From: an uncultured Rhodobacterales bacterium
GTDB taxonomy: Bacteria > Pseudomonadota > Alphaproteobacteria > Rhodobacterales > Rhodobacteraceae
Assembly: GCA_937901055.1 (NCBI GenBank)
Contig: CALCGO010000136.1
Location: 1 to 40,308, forward strand
DNA length: 40,308 nucleotides
Direction of reading: 5' to 3'
The notes beneath the pieces were generated by a model, which saw only the letters and a list, made by a program, of their open reading frames with translations, was not told the origin of the DNA and ran no database searches. The translations under genes were made by a program, and so were the position numbers. Positions 1 through 9,725 of this stretch are shown here, piece after piece (positions within the stretch are counted from its first letter, which is position 1; each line of letters begins with the position of its first letter).

Positions 1-548
1 CTATCGGGAATATCCTGATCTGGCACCAGTGGTACATTTGCCGCCCTAATTCCTTGATAAGCCAAATATATGCACGTCGGTGTCTTGGATGTACGGCTAA
101 CTCCAACGAGAATGACATCGGCTTGTCGCAGATATTCAGCACTTAGACCATCGTCATGCGAGATAGCGTAATCAATCGCGGATACCCGTTCCAGATAATC
201 CTTATCAACTTTGTACTGTTTACCAGGCTGGCCAGTTGGTTGAAGTCCATCAAGATCTTCGAACGCCTTCATAACAGGACCAAGTAAGGAGATTGCCTTG
301 AAGCCCAGTTTCTGACTTGCGGCCTCAATCAATTTGGTGATTTCCGCACTGACAATCGTATAAATAACTAAATCTACGCTTCCGAAGTCAGATACCAGTG
401 ATTTCGCACGCTCAATACTTCGGACAAACGGGTACATAGTGATTTCGACCGGCATCGCGACGAACTGGCTAGCGACCGCGTCTGCCGCTGCAGTAACAGT
501 TTCGCCAGTAGCGTCTGACATTAGTACTATTTGATAGGTTTTCGACAA
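1..548 (-). CDS. PPSR-type kinase/pyrophosphorylase (DUF299 family), truncated at window edge
   Basis: Reverse-strand reading frame open to position 1; translation (TTG)[43 protein letters not shown]...[38 protein letters not shown] has the SDxTGET and [18 protein letters not shown] motifs of DUF299. TTG at 546-548 has a CGGAG upstream. Not in the supplied ORF track because it runs off the window. Confidence 0.88.
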   Translation of the reverse strand, partial: MSKTYQIVLMSDATGETVTAAADAVASQFVAMPVEITMYPFVRSIERAKSLVSDFGSVDLVIYTIVSAEITKLIEAASQKLGFKAISLLGPVMKAFEDLDGLQPTGQPGKQYKVDKDYLERVSAIDYAISHDDGLSAEYLRQADVILVGVSRTSKTPTCIYLAYQGIRAANVPLVPDQDIPD

Positions 549-877
549 TGCGATGCTCCGAAATCTGCTTGTGGATTATTTAGGGGGTAACTTATGGAGA
601 AGTCCATCTAGTCCACAGGAGAATTTTCTTATGAAAGTTTTACACACCATTTGATTTTCTATTCACATTTTTATACTTGGGGACAGAAGATTTTGCCGCT
701 TGTGGATAAAAACTGCGCTTTTCACAAAACAATTTACAAAATAACGCATATAGGCGCAGATGTCGCTATGGATAACCCTGTGCAAAACTATCTAAACGCG
801 GTAATCCACATTATTCAGACTATCTACTATCAACCACCACTTCTCTTAAATATTTATATTATAAGAGGGAGAACAAA
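549..877. other. oriC: Candidate chromosomal replication origin (oriC) with DnaA-box cluster
   Basis: AT-rich ~330-bp intergenic region between DUF299 and hemE. Perfect DnaA box TGTGGATAA at 701-709; one-mismatch boxes at 570-578 (TGTGGATTA), 638-646 (TTTTACACA), 659-667 (CTATTCACA), 767-775 (TATGGATAA), 802-810 (TAATCCACA), 811-819 (TTATTCAGA). Location next to hemE matches known alphaproteobacterial origins (Caulobacter, Rickettsia). Confidence 0.8.
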
Positions 878-1915
878 ATGACCGGATCGCCAAAGAAAAC
901 TTTGCTTCGCGCACTAGCTGGGGAAACGCTAAATACGCCTCCTGTTTGGATGATGCGTCAAGCTGGACGATATTTGCCAGAATATCGCGAGTTACGCGCC
1001 ACAGCAGGTGGGTTTTTAGACCTATGCTATAACCCGGAATTTGCTACAGAAGTTACAATGCAACCAATCCGTCGATATGGGTTTGATGGCGCGATCCTGT
1101 TTGCCGATATTTTGTTGCTACCCCAGGCATTGGGAATGGATCTTTGGTTTGAAACAGGTGAAGGACCACGGCTTAATCCGGTAACTTGTGCGGCTGATTT
1201 GGGTAAACTAAAGGGCAAAGATGACATTCATGATGTTCTAGGACCGGTTTATGAGACCGTTAAGCGTCTTTCAGGGGAACTTCCCAAGGAAACTACGTTG
1301 ATCGGCTTTGCTGGGGCTCCTTGGACGGTTGCGACCTATATGGTTGCTGGTCGAGGAACAGTTGATCAAGGGCCAGCGCGTGAATGGATGTACCGTGATC
1401 CGATCGGTTTCGGGCAGCTTATTGATCTTATCACAGAATCGACGATTGAATATCTAGCGAAGCAGGTCGAAGCGGGAGCGGAAGTTATCAAATTGTTTGA
1501 TAGCTGGGCCGGTGCGCTTGGCGGGTCTTGTTTTGAAGAATATGCATTGAAACCAGCGATTAGGATCGCGACAGAGCTGAAAGCCCGGTTCCCGGGACTG
1601 CCCGTAATCGGTTTTCCGCGCGGTGCGGGTGGTGGATATATCAAGTTCGCGGATGCTGGCGTTTTTGATGGTGTTGCGATTGATACGTCCGTACCAGCAG
1701 ATTGGGCACGAGATGTACTGCAAAATAAAGTTACCGTACAAGGCAACCTTGATCCAATGTTGCTAATCACTGGTGGGGAGTCTTTGGAACGCGAAACTAG
1801 GAGGCTGGTGGAAATTCTTGGTCAGGGACCATATATTTTTAACCTAGGACACGGAATTACACCACAAGGCGATCCCGCCAATGTTGAAAAAATGTTGAAA
1901 GTTATCAGAGGGTAA
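878..1915 (+). CDS. hemE: Uroporphyrinogen decarboxylase
   Basis: 345 aa; [38 protein letters not shown] motifs; SD-like GAGGGAG upstream. Confidence 0.97.
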   Translation: MTGSPKKTLLRALAGETLNTPPVWMMRQAGRYLPEYRELRATAGGFLDLCYNPEFATEVTMQPIRRYGFDGAILFADILLLPQALGMDLWFETGEGPRLNPVTCAADLGKLKGKDDIHDVLGPVYETVKRLSGELPKETTLIGFAGAPWTVATYMVAGRGTVDQGPAREWMYRDPIGFGQLIDLITESTIEYLAKQVEAGAEVIKLFDSWAGALGGSCFEEYALKPAIRIATELKARFPGLPVIGFPRGAGGGYIKFADAGVFDGVAIDTSVPADWARDVLQNKVTVQGNLDPMLLITGGESLERETRRLVEILGQGPYIFNLGHGITPQGDPANVEKMLKVIRG

Positions 1916-1919
1916 CCGC

Positions 1920-2372
1920 GTGTCTGACTTTCTATTATCAGCTTATCCATGGATATTGTCCCTACACATTGTGTCGGTGATATCATGGATGGCCGGTATG
2001 TTTTATTTGCCGCGGCTGTTTGTATATCACGCAGAAACCGCACCCGTTGGCAGCGAGCAGTCCGAGATTTTCAAGGTTATGGAGCGTAAACTGCTGCGGG
2101 CGATCATCAATCCAGCGATGACAGCGACATGGGTATTTGGTCTGTGCCTTGTTTTCACTCCGGGTATTGTAGACTGGTCGTCAGTTTGGCCTTGGGTGAA
2201 AGCGGCTATGGTTATTAGTATGTCGGGATTTCACGGCTGGCTGTCAGCGCGACGTAAAGAATTTGAGCGGGACGAAAACACGCGAAGCGGGCGCACATAC
2301 CGTATATCGAACGAAATACCGACGGTATTGATGTTAATCATCGTATTTATGGTAATTCCAAAGCCATTTTGA
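1920..2372 (+). CDS. hemJ: HemJ-family protoporphyrinogen oxidase (UPF0093 membrane protein)
   Basis: 150 aa, GTG start; WILSLHIVSVISWMAGMFYLPRLFVYH, RKLLRAIINPAMTATW motifs; adjacent to hemE. Confidence 0.9.
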   Translation: MSDFLLSAYPWILSLHIVSVISWMAGMFYLPRLFVYHAETAPVGSEQSEIFKVMERKLLRAIINPAMTATWVFGLCLVFTPGIVDWSSVWPWVKAAMVISMSGFHGWLSARRKEFERDENTRSGRTYRISNEIPTVLMLIIVFMVIPKPF

Positions 2373-2374
2373 TC

Positions 2375-2391
2375 ACCAATTGACAATTGGT
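2375..2391. promoter_or_regulatory. Perfect 17-bp dyad ACCAATTG-A-CAATTGGT covering a TTGACA hexamer upstream of rho
   Basis: Direct sequence inspection: 8-bp arms, 1-nt centre; TTGACA at 2380-2385. Confidence 0.5.
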
Positions 2392-2506
2392 TGGAAAAAC
2401 CGATATGTAACTGCAAGCACGGGCGGTCCTCGCCCAAAATGTGCGCTCCCCAATTGAAAAGCTTTGCATGGCGGTTGCCGTGTGGACGCAGAACTATGGT
2501 AAATTT

Positions 2507-3778
2507 ATGGAAATCGAAAAACTATCTTTAGCCGAATTGAAGGCTAAAACTCCGGCGGACTTGTTGGCTACTGCCGAGGATCTGGATATCGAGAACGCAT
2601 CATCTATGCGCAAGGGCGATATGATGTTCGCGATCCTAAAGGAAATGGCCGAAGATGGCGTCGAGATTTCCGGTGACGGGGTGGTCGAGGTTCTAAAAGA
2701 CGGTTTCGGGTTCTTACGCTCACCAGCAGCAAACTATTTGGCTGGGCCAGAAGATATATACGTTAGCCCAGAACAAATCCGCAAATTCTCGCTTCGGACC
2801 GGAGATACTGTCGACGGCGTTATCAAGGCACCGGGCGAAGGTGAAAAGTATTTCGGCTTGGTGAACGTTTCGCTAATCAATTTCGAAGACCCGGAAAAGT
2901 CGAAGCATAAAATCAACTTTGACAATCTCACACCGCTTTATCCGGACGAACGACTGGTGATGGAGATCGAAGATCCCACCATCAAGGACAAGACTCCACG
3001 GATTATTGATCTAGTGGCGCCTATTGGTAAAGGACAGCGGTCATTGGTTGTAGCGCCACCTAGAACTGGTAAGACCATGATTTTGCAGAATATTGCGAAG
3101 TCTATTGCAGCGAACCACCCAGAATGTTTCTTGATTGTACTATTGGTGGACGAGCGACCCGAAGAAGTCACGGATATGCAGCGTAGTGTTAAGGGTGAGG
3201 TTGTAGCCTCCACGTTCGATGAACCTGCTTCGCGACACGTAGCGGTCGCGGAAATGGTTATCGAGAAAGCGAAACGGCTTGTTGAGCATAAACGTGATGT
3301 CGTGATCCTATTGGATTCCATCACGAGACTTGGCCGCGCATTTAACACTGTTGTCCCGTCATCTGGCAAGGTTTTGACCGGTGGTGTTGATGCGAACGCC
3401 CTGCAACGCCCAAAGCGTTTCTTTGGTGCGGCACGTAATATCGAAGAAGGCGGTTCGCTTACAATTATCGCGACTGCGCTGATTGATACAGGCAGCCGGA
3501 TGGACGAGGTTATTTTCGAGGAATTCAAAGGTACGGGTAACTCCGAGGTCGTGCTTGATCGTAAGATTGCGGATAAACGCGTGTTCCCGGCCATCGACAT
3601 TCTGAAATCCGGCACGCGGAAAGAGGAACTGCTCGTAGAAAAATCCGAGTTGTCCAAGATGTTCCTGCTTCGCCGCATTCTGAACCCGATGGGCACAACA
3701 GATGCTGCGGAATTCTTGCTTGGTAAGATGAAGCAAACGAAGACAAATTCGGAATTCTTCGATTCTATGAACAGCTAA
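2507..3778 (+). CDS. rho: Transcription termination factor Rho
   Basis: Track ORF begins at 2441, but Rho homology starts at [20 protein letters not shown] (ATG 2507); contains [21 protein letters not shown] and [13 protein letters not shown]. Confidence 0.97.
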   Translation: MEIEKLSLAELKAKTPADLLATAEDLDIENASSMRKGDMMFAILKEMAEDGVEISGDGVVEVLKDGFGFLRSPAANYLAGPEDIYVSPEQIRKFSLRTGDTVDGVIKAPGEGEKYFGLVNVSLINFEDPEKSKHKINFDNLTPLYPDERLVMEIEDPTIKDKTPRIIDLVAPIGKGQRSLVVAPPRTGKTMILQNIAKSIAANHPECFLIVLLVDERPEEVTDMQRSVKGEVVASTFDEPASRHVAVAEMVIEKAKRLVEHKRDVVILLDSITRLGRAFNTVVPSSGKVLTGGVDANALQRPKRFFGAARNIEEGGSLTIIATALIDTGSRMDEVIFEEFKGTGNSEVVLDRKIADKRVFPAIDILKSGTRKEELLVEKSELSKMFLLRRILNPMGTTDAAEFLLGKMKQTKTNSEFFDSMNS

Positions 3779-3796
3779 TGCCTGTTTTATTTCGAT

Positions 3797-3826
3797 GAAA
3801 ACCCGGGCAAAGTCTCGGGTTTTTTC
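3797..3826 (+). terminator. Rho-independent-type terminator after rho
   Basis: AAAACCCG-ggcaaagtct-CGGGTTTTTT hairpin plus T-run. Confidence 0.75.
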
Positions 3827-3849
3827 ATTAATTACAGAGAGATACGGAT

Positions 3850-5148
3850 ATGCAAGACACAATTTTCGCATTGGCAACGGCGCGTGGCCGGGCAGGTGTT
3901 GCGGTTGTGCGGGTATCTGGCCCGTTAGCTTGGGATGCGGTGTCCGGGATGGTTAACGACTTACCAAAACCAAAGCGACCCGCGCTTCGTATCGTTCGGA
4001 AGTTGGACAGAGAGGCTCTTGACGAAGCCCTGATCTTGACCTTCGACTCTGGTGCTAGCTTTACAGGCGAGCGCGTGGTTGAGATACATTTGCATGGCTC
4101 TGCTGCTGTAGTGGCGGCGGTTTTGCGTGAGCTTTCGAATAGCGCCGGTGTGAGATTGGCGTCGGCTGGCGAGTTCACACGTCAGGCACTCGATAACGGG
4201 CGGATGGACTTGGCGCAGGTTGAAGGTTTGGCTGACTTGATCGACGCTGAAACCGAAGCGCAGCGACGCCAGGCACTTACCGTCATGCGCGGTGCGCTGA
4301 GTGAAAAAACCCGGGTTTGGCGGGAGACGTTGATACGTGCAGTGGCGCTGTTAGAGGTCACTATCGATTTCGCAGACGAAGAAGTACCGGTAGACGTCTC
4401 ACCAGAAGTACTAGAGCTGATCGATATTGCCCGGCGCGGGATGCAGACCGAAGCAGACGGTAGCAGCATTTCGGAGCGGATCCGAGACGGGTTTGAAGTC
4501 GCTATTATAGGGCGTCCAAATGTTGGAAAATCCACCCTTTTGAATACGTTAGCGAAAAAGGATGCAGCGATTACATCAGAGATCGCTGGTACTACACGTG
4601 ACGTTATCGAGGTTCGGATGGATCTAGGCGGTTTGCCAATCACGTTGCTGGATACCGCTGGGCTGCGTGAATCTAAAGATGAAATCGAAGTTCTGGGAGT
4701 AGAACGTGCAAGAACGCGTGCGGATGCGGCTGACATTCGTGTGTTTTTACTTGAAGCTGGCGAGATGCACGAAGACTTGGGTGTAACGCACAGGGGTGGT
4801 GATATAGTCGCGTATGGTAAGGCCGACATGTTCAGCACGGACAGCTTGTCCGTTTCCGGGTTAACGGGAGTTGGCGTTGAAAAGTTGTTGAACCTTCTAT
4901 CTGAGGAACTTTCAGGTAGGGCCATTGGCGCCAGTTCGGCGGTTAGGGAGCGGCATCGTATTGCCTTGGTAGACGGGATAGCGGCGCTGAACAGCGCGGA
5001 GGTGCATGTGAAAGCTGGTGGCGAATGGTCTGATTTGGCCGCTGAAGACATGCGGCAAGCCTTGCGATCTTTAGATTCTATGATAGGGCGTGTAGATGTG
5101 GAAAATGTGCTAGATGTGATATTTTCCAGCTTCTGTATCGGTAAATAG
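3850..5148 (+). CDS. mnmE: tRNA modification GTPase MnmE (TrmE)
   Basis: 432 aa; [22 protein letters not shown]-terminus, [13 protein letters not shown]-domain, C-terminal FCIGK. Confidence 0.97.
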   Translation: MQDTIFALATARGRAGVAVVRVSGPLAWDAVSGMVNDLPKPKRPALRIVRKLDREALDEALILTFDSGASFTGERVVEIHLHGSAAVVAAVLRELSNSAGVRLASAGEFTRQALDNGRMDLAQVEGLADLIDAETEAQRRQALTVMRGALSEKTRVWRETLIRAVALLEVTIDFADEEVPVDVSPEVLELIDIARRGMQTEADGSSISERIRDGFEVAIIGRPNVGKSTLLNTLAKKDAAITSEIAGTTRDVIEVRMDLGGLPITLLDTAGLRESKDEIEVLGVERARTRADAADIRVFLLEAGEMHEDLGVTHRGGDIVAYGKADMFSTDSLSVSGLTGVGVEKLLNLLSEELSGRAIGASSAVRERHRIALVDGIAALNSAEVHVKAGGEWSDLAAEDMRQALRSLDSMIGRVDVENVLDVIFSSFCIGK

Positions 5149-5150
5149 GA

Positions 5151-7022
5151 GTGTTTCACGTGAAACATATGTTCGATGTAATCGTTATAGGCGGTGGTCA
5201 CGCAGGGTCAGAGGCGGCGCAGGCGGCGGCCCGAATGGGTGTGAAAACAGTCCTTATCACGTTGGCGTTCGATAAAATCGGTGAAATGTCCTGTAATCCC
5301 GCCATCGGCGGGCTTGGAAAAGGACATCTTGTTAGGGAAATCGATGCGCTTGATGGTGTGATGGGTCGAGTGGCGGATCAAGCTGGTATCCAATTTAGGC
5401 TGCTAAACCGCCGGAAGGGACCCGCAGTACAGGGTCCACGAGCACAAGCTGATCGTCGGATATACAAAACAGCGATGCAAGCCGAGTTCAAAAACCGACC
5501 AAACTTGGAAGTTTTACAAGCAGAAGTAGCGGACTTGATCGTTTCGCATGGACGCGTAGAGGGCGTGGTTCTGGTTGACGGCAGTGTAATAACCGCCGGC
5601 GCGGTAATCCTGACAGCAGGTACGTTCCTTCGCGGAGTAATCCATATAGGCGGTGAAACGCATACCGGTGGTCGGATGGGGGACAAGTCGTCGATAGCTT
5701 TGGCTGAGAGAATTGATGCGTTGGGCTTGCCTTTGGGGCGCCTGAAGACGGGGACACCACCTAGATTGGATGGGCGAACCATCAACTGGGATGGGCTGGA
5801 GATGCAAAAAGGCGATGACTCTCCCACGATGTTTTCGTTCATGTCAGACGAGCCGACAGCGCGGCAGGTTTCCTGTGGGATTACACACACTAATAGCCAA
5901 ACACATGATATTATTCGGAAAAATCTAGATAAATCAGCAATGTATAGCGGGAAGATCGAAGGGGTTGGACCTAGGTATTGCCCTTCGATAGAAGACAAAA
6001 TTGTTCGATTCGCCGATAAAGATAATCACCAAGTTTTTCTGGAACCGGAGGGCTTGAATAACCCGACTATATACCCGAATGGTATCTCGACCTCGTTACC
6101 ATTGGAGGTACAAGAAGCGTATGTCACTTCGATAAGAGGCCTGGAAAACGTTAAAATCTTGCAACCCGGCTATGCGATTGAATACGATTATATAGACCCG
6201 AGGGCGTTACGGTCGACATTGGAAGTTAAGACGGCCCCAGGGCTCTACTTCGCCGGTCAGGTAAACGGAACCACGGGATACGAGGAAGCGGCCGCACAGG
6301 GGCTTGTGGCTGGGTTGAATGCAGCGCTGGCTGTTAAGGACCGCGAGCCTTTGTTTTTTGACCGTGCTGATGGTTACATTGGGGTAATGATAGATGATTT
6401 GGTAACGCGCGGTGTTTCGGAGCCGTACCGGATGTTTACTTCCAGAGCAGAATATCGACTTTCTCTGCGCGCGGATAATGCAGATCAACGCCTAACGCCG
6501 ATTGGGGTGTCTATGGGATGTGTTTCAGACCAAAGAAAAAAGGTGTTTGACGAACGCATGGAGTCTTTGACAAAAGCCAAAACGAGTTGCGAGAACCTGT
6601 CAGTTTCGCCAAAGGAAGCAGGCGAATATGGCATCAAGGTAAACCAAGACGGAGTTCGGCGTACGGCTATTGATCTGCTGTCATATCAAGATGTGAGTAT
6701 ATCCAAACTATCGAATATTTGGGCTGAGCTATCAGACATGCCAGCAAAAATTGCACAACAAGTTGAGAACGACGCACGTTATGCGCATTATATTGAACGC
6801 CAAAAGAGAGATGTTGAAGCGATGCGACGGGACGAGGCGTTGAAAATTCCGGCGGATTTCAACTATGAAAATATAGTCGGGCTGTCGAATGAGCTACGAA
6901 GCAAATTATCGAGCATACAGCCATCAACGTTGGGGCAAGCTGGAAGGATTGATGGGATGACGCCCGCGGGGCTTACGCTAATACTAGCTAGTATACGCAA
7001 ACCGAAGAAGCGCTCGGCATGA
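5151..7022 (+). CDS. mnmG: tRNA uridine-5-carboxymethylaminomethyl modification enzyme MnmG (GidA)
   Basis: 623 aa; [48 protein letters not shown]. Start could be GTG 5151 or ATG 5169. Confidence 0.97.
   Translation: MFHVKHMFDVIVIGGGHAGSEAAQAAARMGVKTVLITLAFDKIGEMSCNPAIGGLGKGHLVREIDALDGVMGRVADQAGIQFRLLNRRKGPAVQGPRAQADRRIYKTAMQAEFKNRPNLEVLQAEVADLIVSHGRVEGVVLVDGSVITAGAVILTAGTFLRGVIHIGGETHTGGRMGDKSSIALAERIDALGLPLGRLKTGTPPRLDGRTINWDGLEMQKGDDSPTMFSFMSDEPTARQVSCGITHTNSQTHDIIRKNLDKSAMYSGKIEGVGPRYCPSIEDKIVRFADKDNHQVFLEPEGLNNPTIYPNGISTSLPLEVQEAYVTSIRGLENVKILQPGYAIEYDYIDPRALRSTLEVKTAPGLYFAGQVNGTTGYEEAAAQGLVAGLNAALAVKDREPLFFDRADGYIGVMIDDLVTRGVSEPYRMFTSRAEYRLSLRADNADQRLTPIGVSMGCVSDQRKKVFDERMESLTKAKTSCENLSVSPKEAGEYGIKVNQDGVRRTAIDLLSYQDVSISKLSNIWAELSDMPAKIAQQVENDARYAHYIERQKRDVEAMRRDEALKIPADFNYENIVGLSNELRSKLSSIQPSTLGQAGRIDGMTPAGLTLILASIRKPKKRSA
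5152..5167. other. parS: parS centromere site (perfect palindrome)
   Basis: TGTTTCACGTGAAACA, exact match to the widely conserved chromosomal ParB-binding palindrome; parAB 2.5 kb downstream. Confidence 0.93.
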
Positions 7023-7654
7023 GTGCTGTAGCGACCTCCCAAGCAAGCTTTGCTGGAATGTTTGATGTTTCACGTGAAACAATGGATCGGCTGCAAGCGT
7101 ATGCGGCTTTGTTGGTAAAGTGGAACCCGAAGATAAATTTAGTAGCGAAGTCGACAATACCAGATGTTTGGCACCGGCACATGGCAGATTCCGCACAACT
7201 TTGGTCGCTGGCGCCGCAAGGGGTGAAGACATGGATGGATATCGGATCGGGTGCCGGATTTCCAGGGCTAGTGATCGGCGCTATCGCAGCAGAAAAGGCG
7301 CCGGATTTGGCGGTTACACTTGTCGAAAGCGACAGAAGAAAAGCCATATTTCTTCAATCAGCCGCAAGAGAGATGGGAATCACAGTAAAAGTAGTAGCGA
7401 AGCGAATTGAACATCTGGAGCCACAGAATGCAGATATACTATCTGCACGGGCACTTTCTTCACTTCCACAACTTCTTGAATTTGCAACAAAACACAGAAA
7501 GCCAGACGGTGTCTGCTTGTTTCCCAAGGGCGCAAGGGTCGATTCGGAATTGACCGAAGCCTCATCATGTTGGCATATGGCATACGAGACATTTCCTAGT
7601 ATGACTGATCCCGACGCAGTTATACTCCGTATTGGAGAATTCAAGCGTGTCTAA
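7019..7654 (+). CDS. rsmG: 16S rRNA (guanine(527)-N7)-methyltransferase RsmG (GidB)
   Basis: 211 aa; [59 protein letters not shown]; overlaps mnmG stop. Confidence 0.96.
   Translation: MSAVATSQASFAGMFDVSRETMDRLQAYAALLVKWNPKINLVAKSTIPDVWHRHMADSAQLWSLAPQGVKTWMDIGSGAGFPGLVIGAIAAEKAPDLAVTLVESDRRKAIFLQSAAREMGITVKVVAKRIEHLEPQNADILSARALSSLPQLLEFATKHRKPDGVCLFPKGARVDSELTEASSCWHMAYETFPSMTDPDAVILRIGEFKRV
7066..7081. other. parS: parS centromere site (perfect palindrome)
   Basis: TGTTTCACGTGAAACA, second exact copy, inside the rsmG coding region (encodes ..DVSRET..). Confidence 0.93.
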
Positions 7655-8465
7655 AAGCACTATAACACCTAGTAAGAACCCAACAGTAATTGCCGTGGCC
7701 AATCAAAAAGGTGGGGTTGGAAAAACTACGACGGCAATAAATTTGGGTACTGCATTGGCGGCTGTTGGTCGGAAAGTTCTGCTCATCGACCTGGATTCTC
7801 AAGGAAATGCTTCGACTGGGTTGGGAATTTCGCTAGATATGCGCAAAATGACGACCTATGATTTGCTTGTCGGAGACACTACGCTTTCAGCAGTCATGCA
7901 GGAAACGATGATCCCGAATTTTTTCATTGCGCCTTCCACCAATGACTTAAGTTCGGCGGACGTGGATATGGTGAATGATCCAAATCGCGTGCTGCGGATG
8001 AGAAAAGCGCTGACATCTGATGATGCCCTAGCCTGCAAGTTCGATTACATATTGATTGATTGCCCACCCTCGCTGAATTTACTAACCGTAAATGCGATGG
8101 TTGCGGCGGACTCGGTTCTCGTTCCATTGCAGTGCGAATTTTTTGCGCTTGAAGGTCTGTCGCAACTGATGCTGACCATCCGCGAAGTCAAGCAATCTCT
8201 GAACCCCAAATTGAGTATCCAAGGTATCGTGCTTACTATGTATGATCGCCGGAATAACCTGTCGAAACAGGTTGAGGATGATGTGCGCGAAAACCTCGGA
8301 AATTTGGTTTACGACACCATTATTCCTCGTAATATCCGTCTTAGTGAGGCTCCCTCACATTCGGTACCGGCGTTGATTTACGATCACAGAAGTTCCGGCA
8401 GCATTGCATACCAGAAACTAGCTGCCGAGTTACTTCGGCGTATGAATGACAACGTAACAGATTGA
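7647..8465 (+). CDS. parA: Chromosome partitioning ATPase ParA
   Basis: IAVANQKGGVGKTTTAINLG Walker motif, LLIDLDSQGNASTGLG, IDCPPSLNLLTVNA. GTG 7647 preceded by GGAG; the track ORF starts at an in-frame TTG at 7632. Confidence 0.95.
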   Translation: MSKSTITPSKNPTVIAVANQKGGVGKTTTAINLGTALAAVGRKVLLIDLDSQGNASTGLGISLDMRKMTTYDLLVGDTTLSAVMQETMIPNFFIAPSTNDLSSADVDMVNDPNRVLRMRKALTSDDALACKFDYILIDCPPSLNLLTVNAMVAADSVLVPLQCEFFALEGLSQLMLTIREVKQSLNPKLSIQGIVLTMYDRRNNLSKQVEDDVRENLGNLVYDTIIPRNIRLSEAPSHSVPALIYDHRSSGSIAYQKLAAELLRRMNDNVTD

Positions 8466-8477
8466 AAATGTTGAAAA

Positions 8478-9368
8478 ATGGCAAAGAGAACTGAACGTAA
8501 AAGCTTAGGTCGCGGTCTTTCCGCATTATTGGCAGATGTGAATCTTGACGAGGGTGATGCCAGTCAAGCGATGACAGCCACTCGATCAAGCGACACAGAT
8601 ATGCCGATTGAAAAGGTTTTCGCGAATCCGGATCAGCCACGTCGAACATTTGCCGAAAAGGATCTAGAAGACCTGACAGCGTCGATCACCGAAAAAGGTG
8701 TTATTCAGCCGTTAATCGTCAGGCCCGATCCGAATAACCAAGGCGGTTATCAAATCGTTGCCGGCGAACGCCGTTGGCGCGCGGCGCAGCGGGCGAAATT
8801 GCACAAAATTCCTGTTCTGATCCGCAATTTGACCGATACAGAAGTGCTGGAACTCGCCATTATCGAAAATATCCAACGGGCAGATCTGAACGCTGTGGAG
8901 GAGGCGATGGGGTATCGCCAACTAATGGATAGGTTCGGACACACACAAGAGAAAATGGCGGAAGCCTTGGGCAAAAGCCGCAGCCATATCGCGAACCTTC
9001 TTCGGCTCTTAAGTTTGCCACCAAAAGTGCAAGAATATCTTCAAAATGGCCAGATTTCCGCAGGTCATGCGAGAGCACTGGTACCAGCGAGTGACCCGGT
9101 GGCGCTCGCACGCGAGATTATTTCGAAAGGGTTGTCTGTCCGACAGGCTGAGGCACTGGCGAAAGCAAAAAAGCCGGGCGAAAAGCAAAAACGGCAACTG
9201 AAACCAACTAAGGATGCAGACACACGGGCGATCGAAAATGACCTATCCACGCATCTTGGCGCGAAGGTAAGTATTGACCACAAAACTGGTGGTCAAAGCG
9301 GAGAGTTGCGGATCAAATACACGGATTTGGAACAGCTTGATGGACTATGTCGGCTTCTGTCACATTAA
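8478..9368 (+). CDS. parB: Chromosome partitioning protein ParB
   Basis: 296 aa; RKSLGRGLSALLAD, NPDQPRRTF, GERRWRAAQRAKL, AIIENIQRADLNAVEEA. Confidence 0.96.
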   Translation: MAKRTERKSLGRGLSALLADVNLDEGDASQAMTATRSSDTDMPIEKVFANPDQPRRTFAEKDLEDLTASITEKGVIQPLIVRPDPNNQGGYQIVAGERRWRAAQRAKLHKIPVLIRNLTDTEVLELAIIENIQRADLNAVEEAMGYRQLMDRFGHTQEKMAEALGKSRSHIANLLRLLSLPPKVQEYLQNGQISAGHARALVPASDPVALAREIISKGLSVRQAEALAKAKKPGEKQKRQLKPTKDADTRAIENDLSTHLGAKVSIDHKTGGQSGELRIKYTDLEQLDGLCRLLSH

Positions 9369-9722
9369 CTAAGTGCTCGGTCTCGTCCAAATGAAGTATG
9401 ACACCGAAAGGAGTATAACTATCTGAATTATCAGGATATATACAGGTATCCCGAATAGGATGGATATGGCGAAAACGATCACCATTGATACTGCAGAAAG
9501 ATATTTGGATTTACGGCTGATAGCGCCGTTTTCTTGCCAATCAACTATAGCAGGTCCGAGCCGTTTATGTGATAGCAACCAATCATGCGCCCTTTGCGAC
9601 GACTTTCCAAAAAAGAACGCAGCGAGCAGTAGAAACGGCACGGTTGGCAACAATGGTAAAAAAATACCTGCGAAGCCCGCCACCACGCTAAGTACACCAA
9701 AGAGTAGCCAAATAACCCGCAT
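9369..9722 (-). CDS. YbaN/DUF454 family inner membrane protein
   Basis: 117 aa; GFAGIFLPLLPTVPFLLLAAFFFGKSSQRAHDWLLSHKRLGPAIVDWQENGAI. Confidence 0.85.
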   Translation of the reverse strand: MRVIWLLFGVLSVVAGFAGIFLPLLPTVPFLLLAAFFFGKSSQRAHDWLLSHKRLGPAIVDWQENGAISRKSKYLSAVSMVIVFAISILFGIPVYILIIQIVILLSVSYFIWTRPST

Positions 9723-9725
9723 CGC

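Noticed and set aside
651-881. 76-aa ORF on + strand
   Set aside because: Lies in the AT-rich DnaA-box cluster, no recognisable homology, overlaps the hemE start; most likely spurious.
4182-5201. 339-aa antisense ORF opposite mnmE
   Set aside because: Ser/Arg-rich low-complexity translation typical of antisense frames over a highly conserved gene; no domain recognised. The same applies to other long antisense ORFs (2938-3696, 12539-13375, 32131-33174, 37610-38416, 39392-40060).
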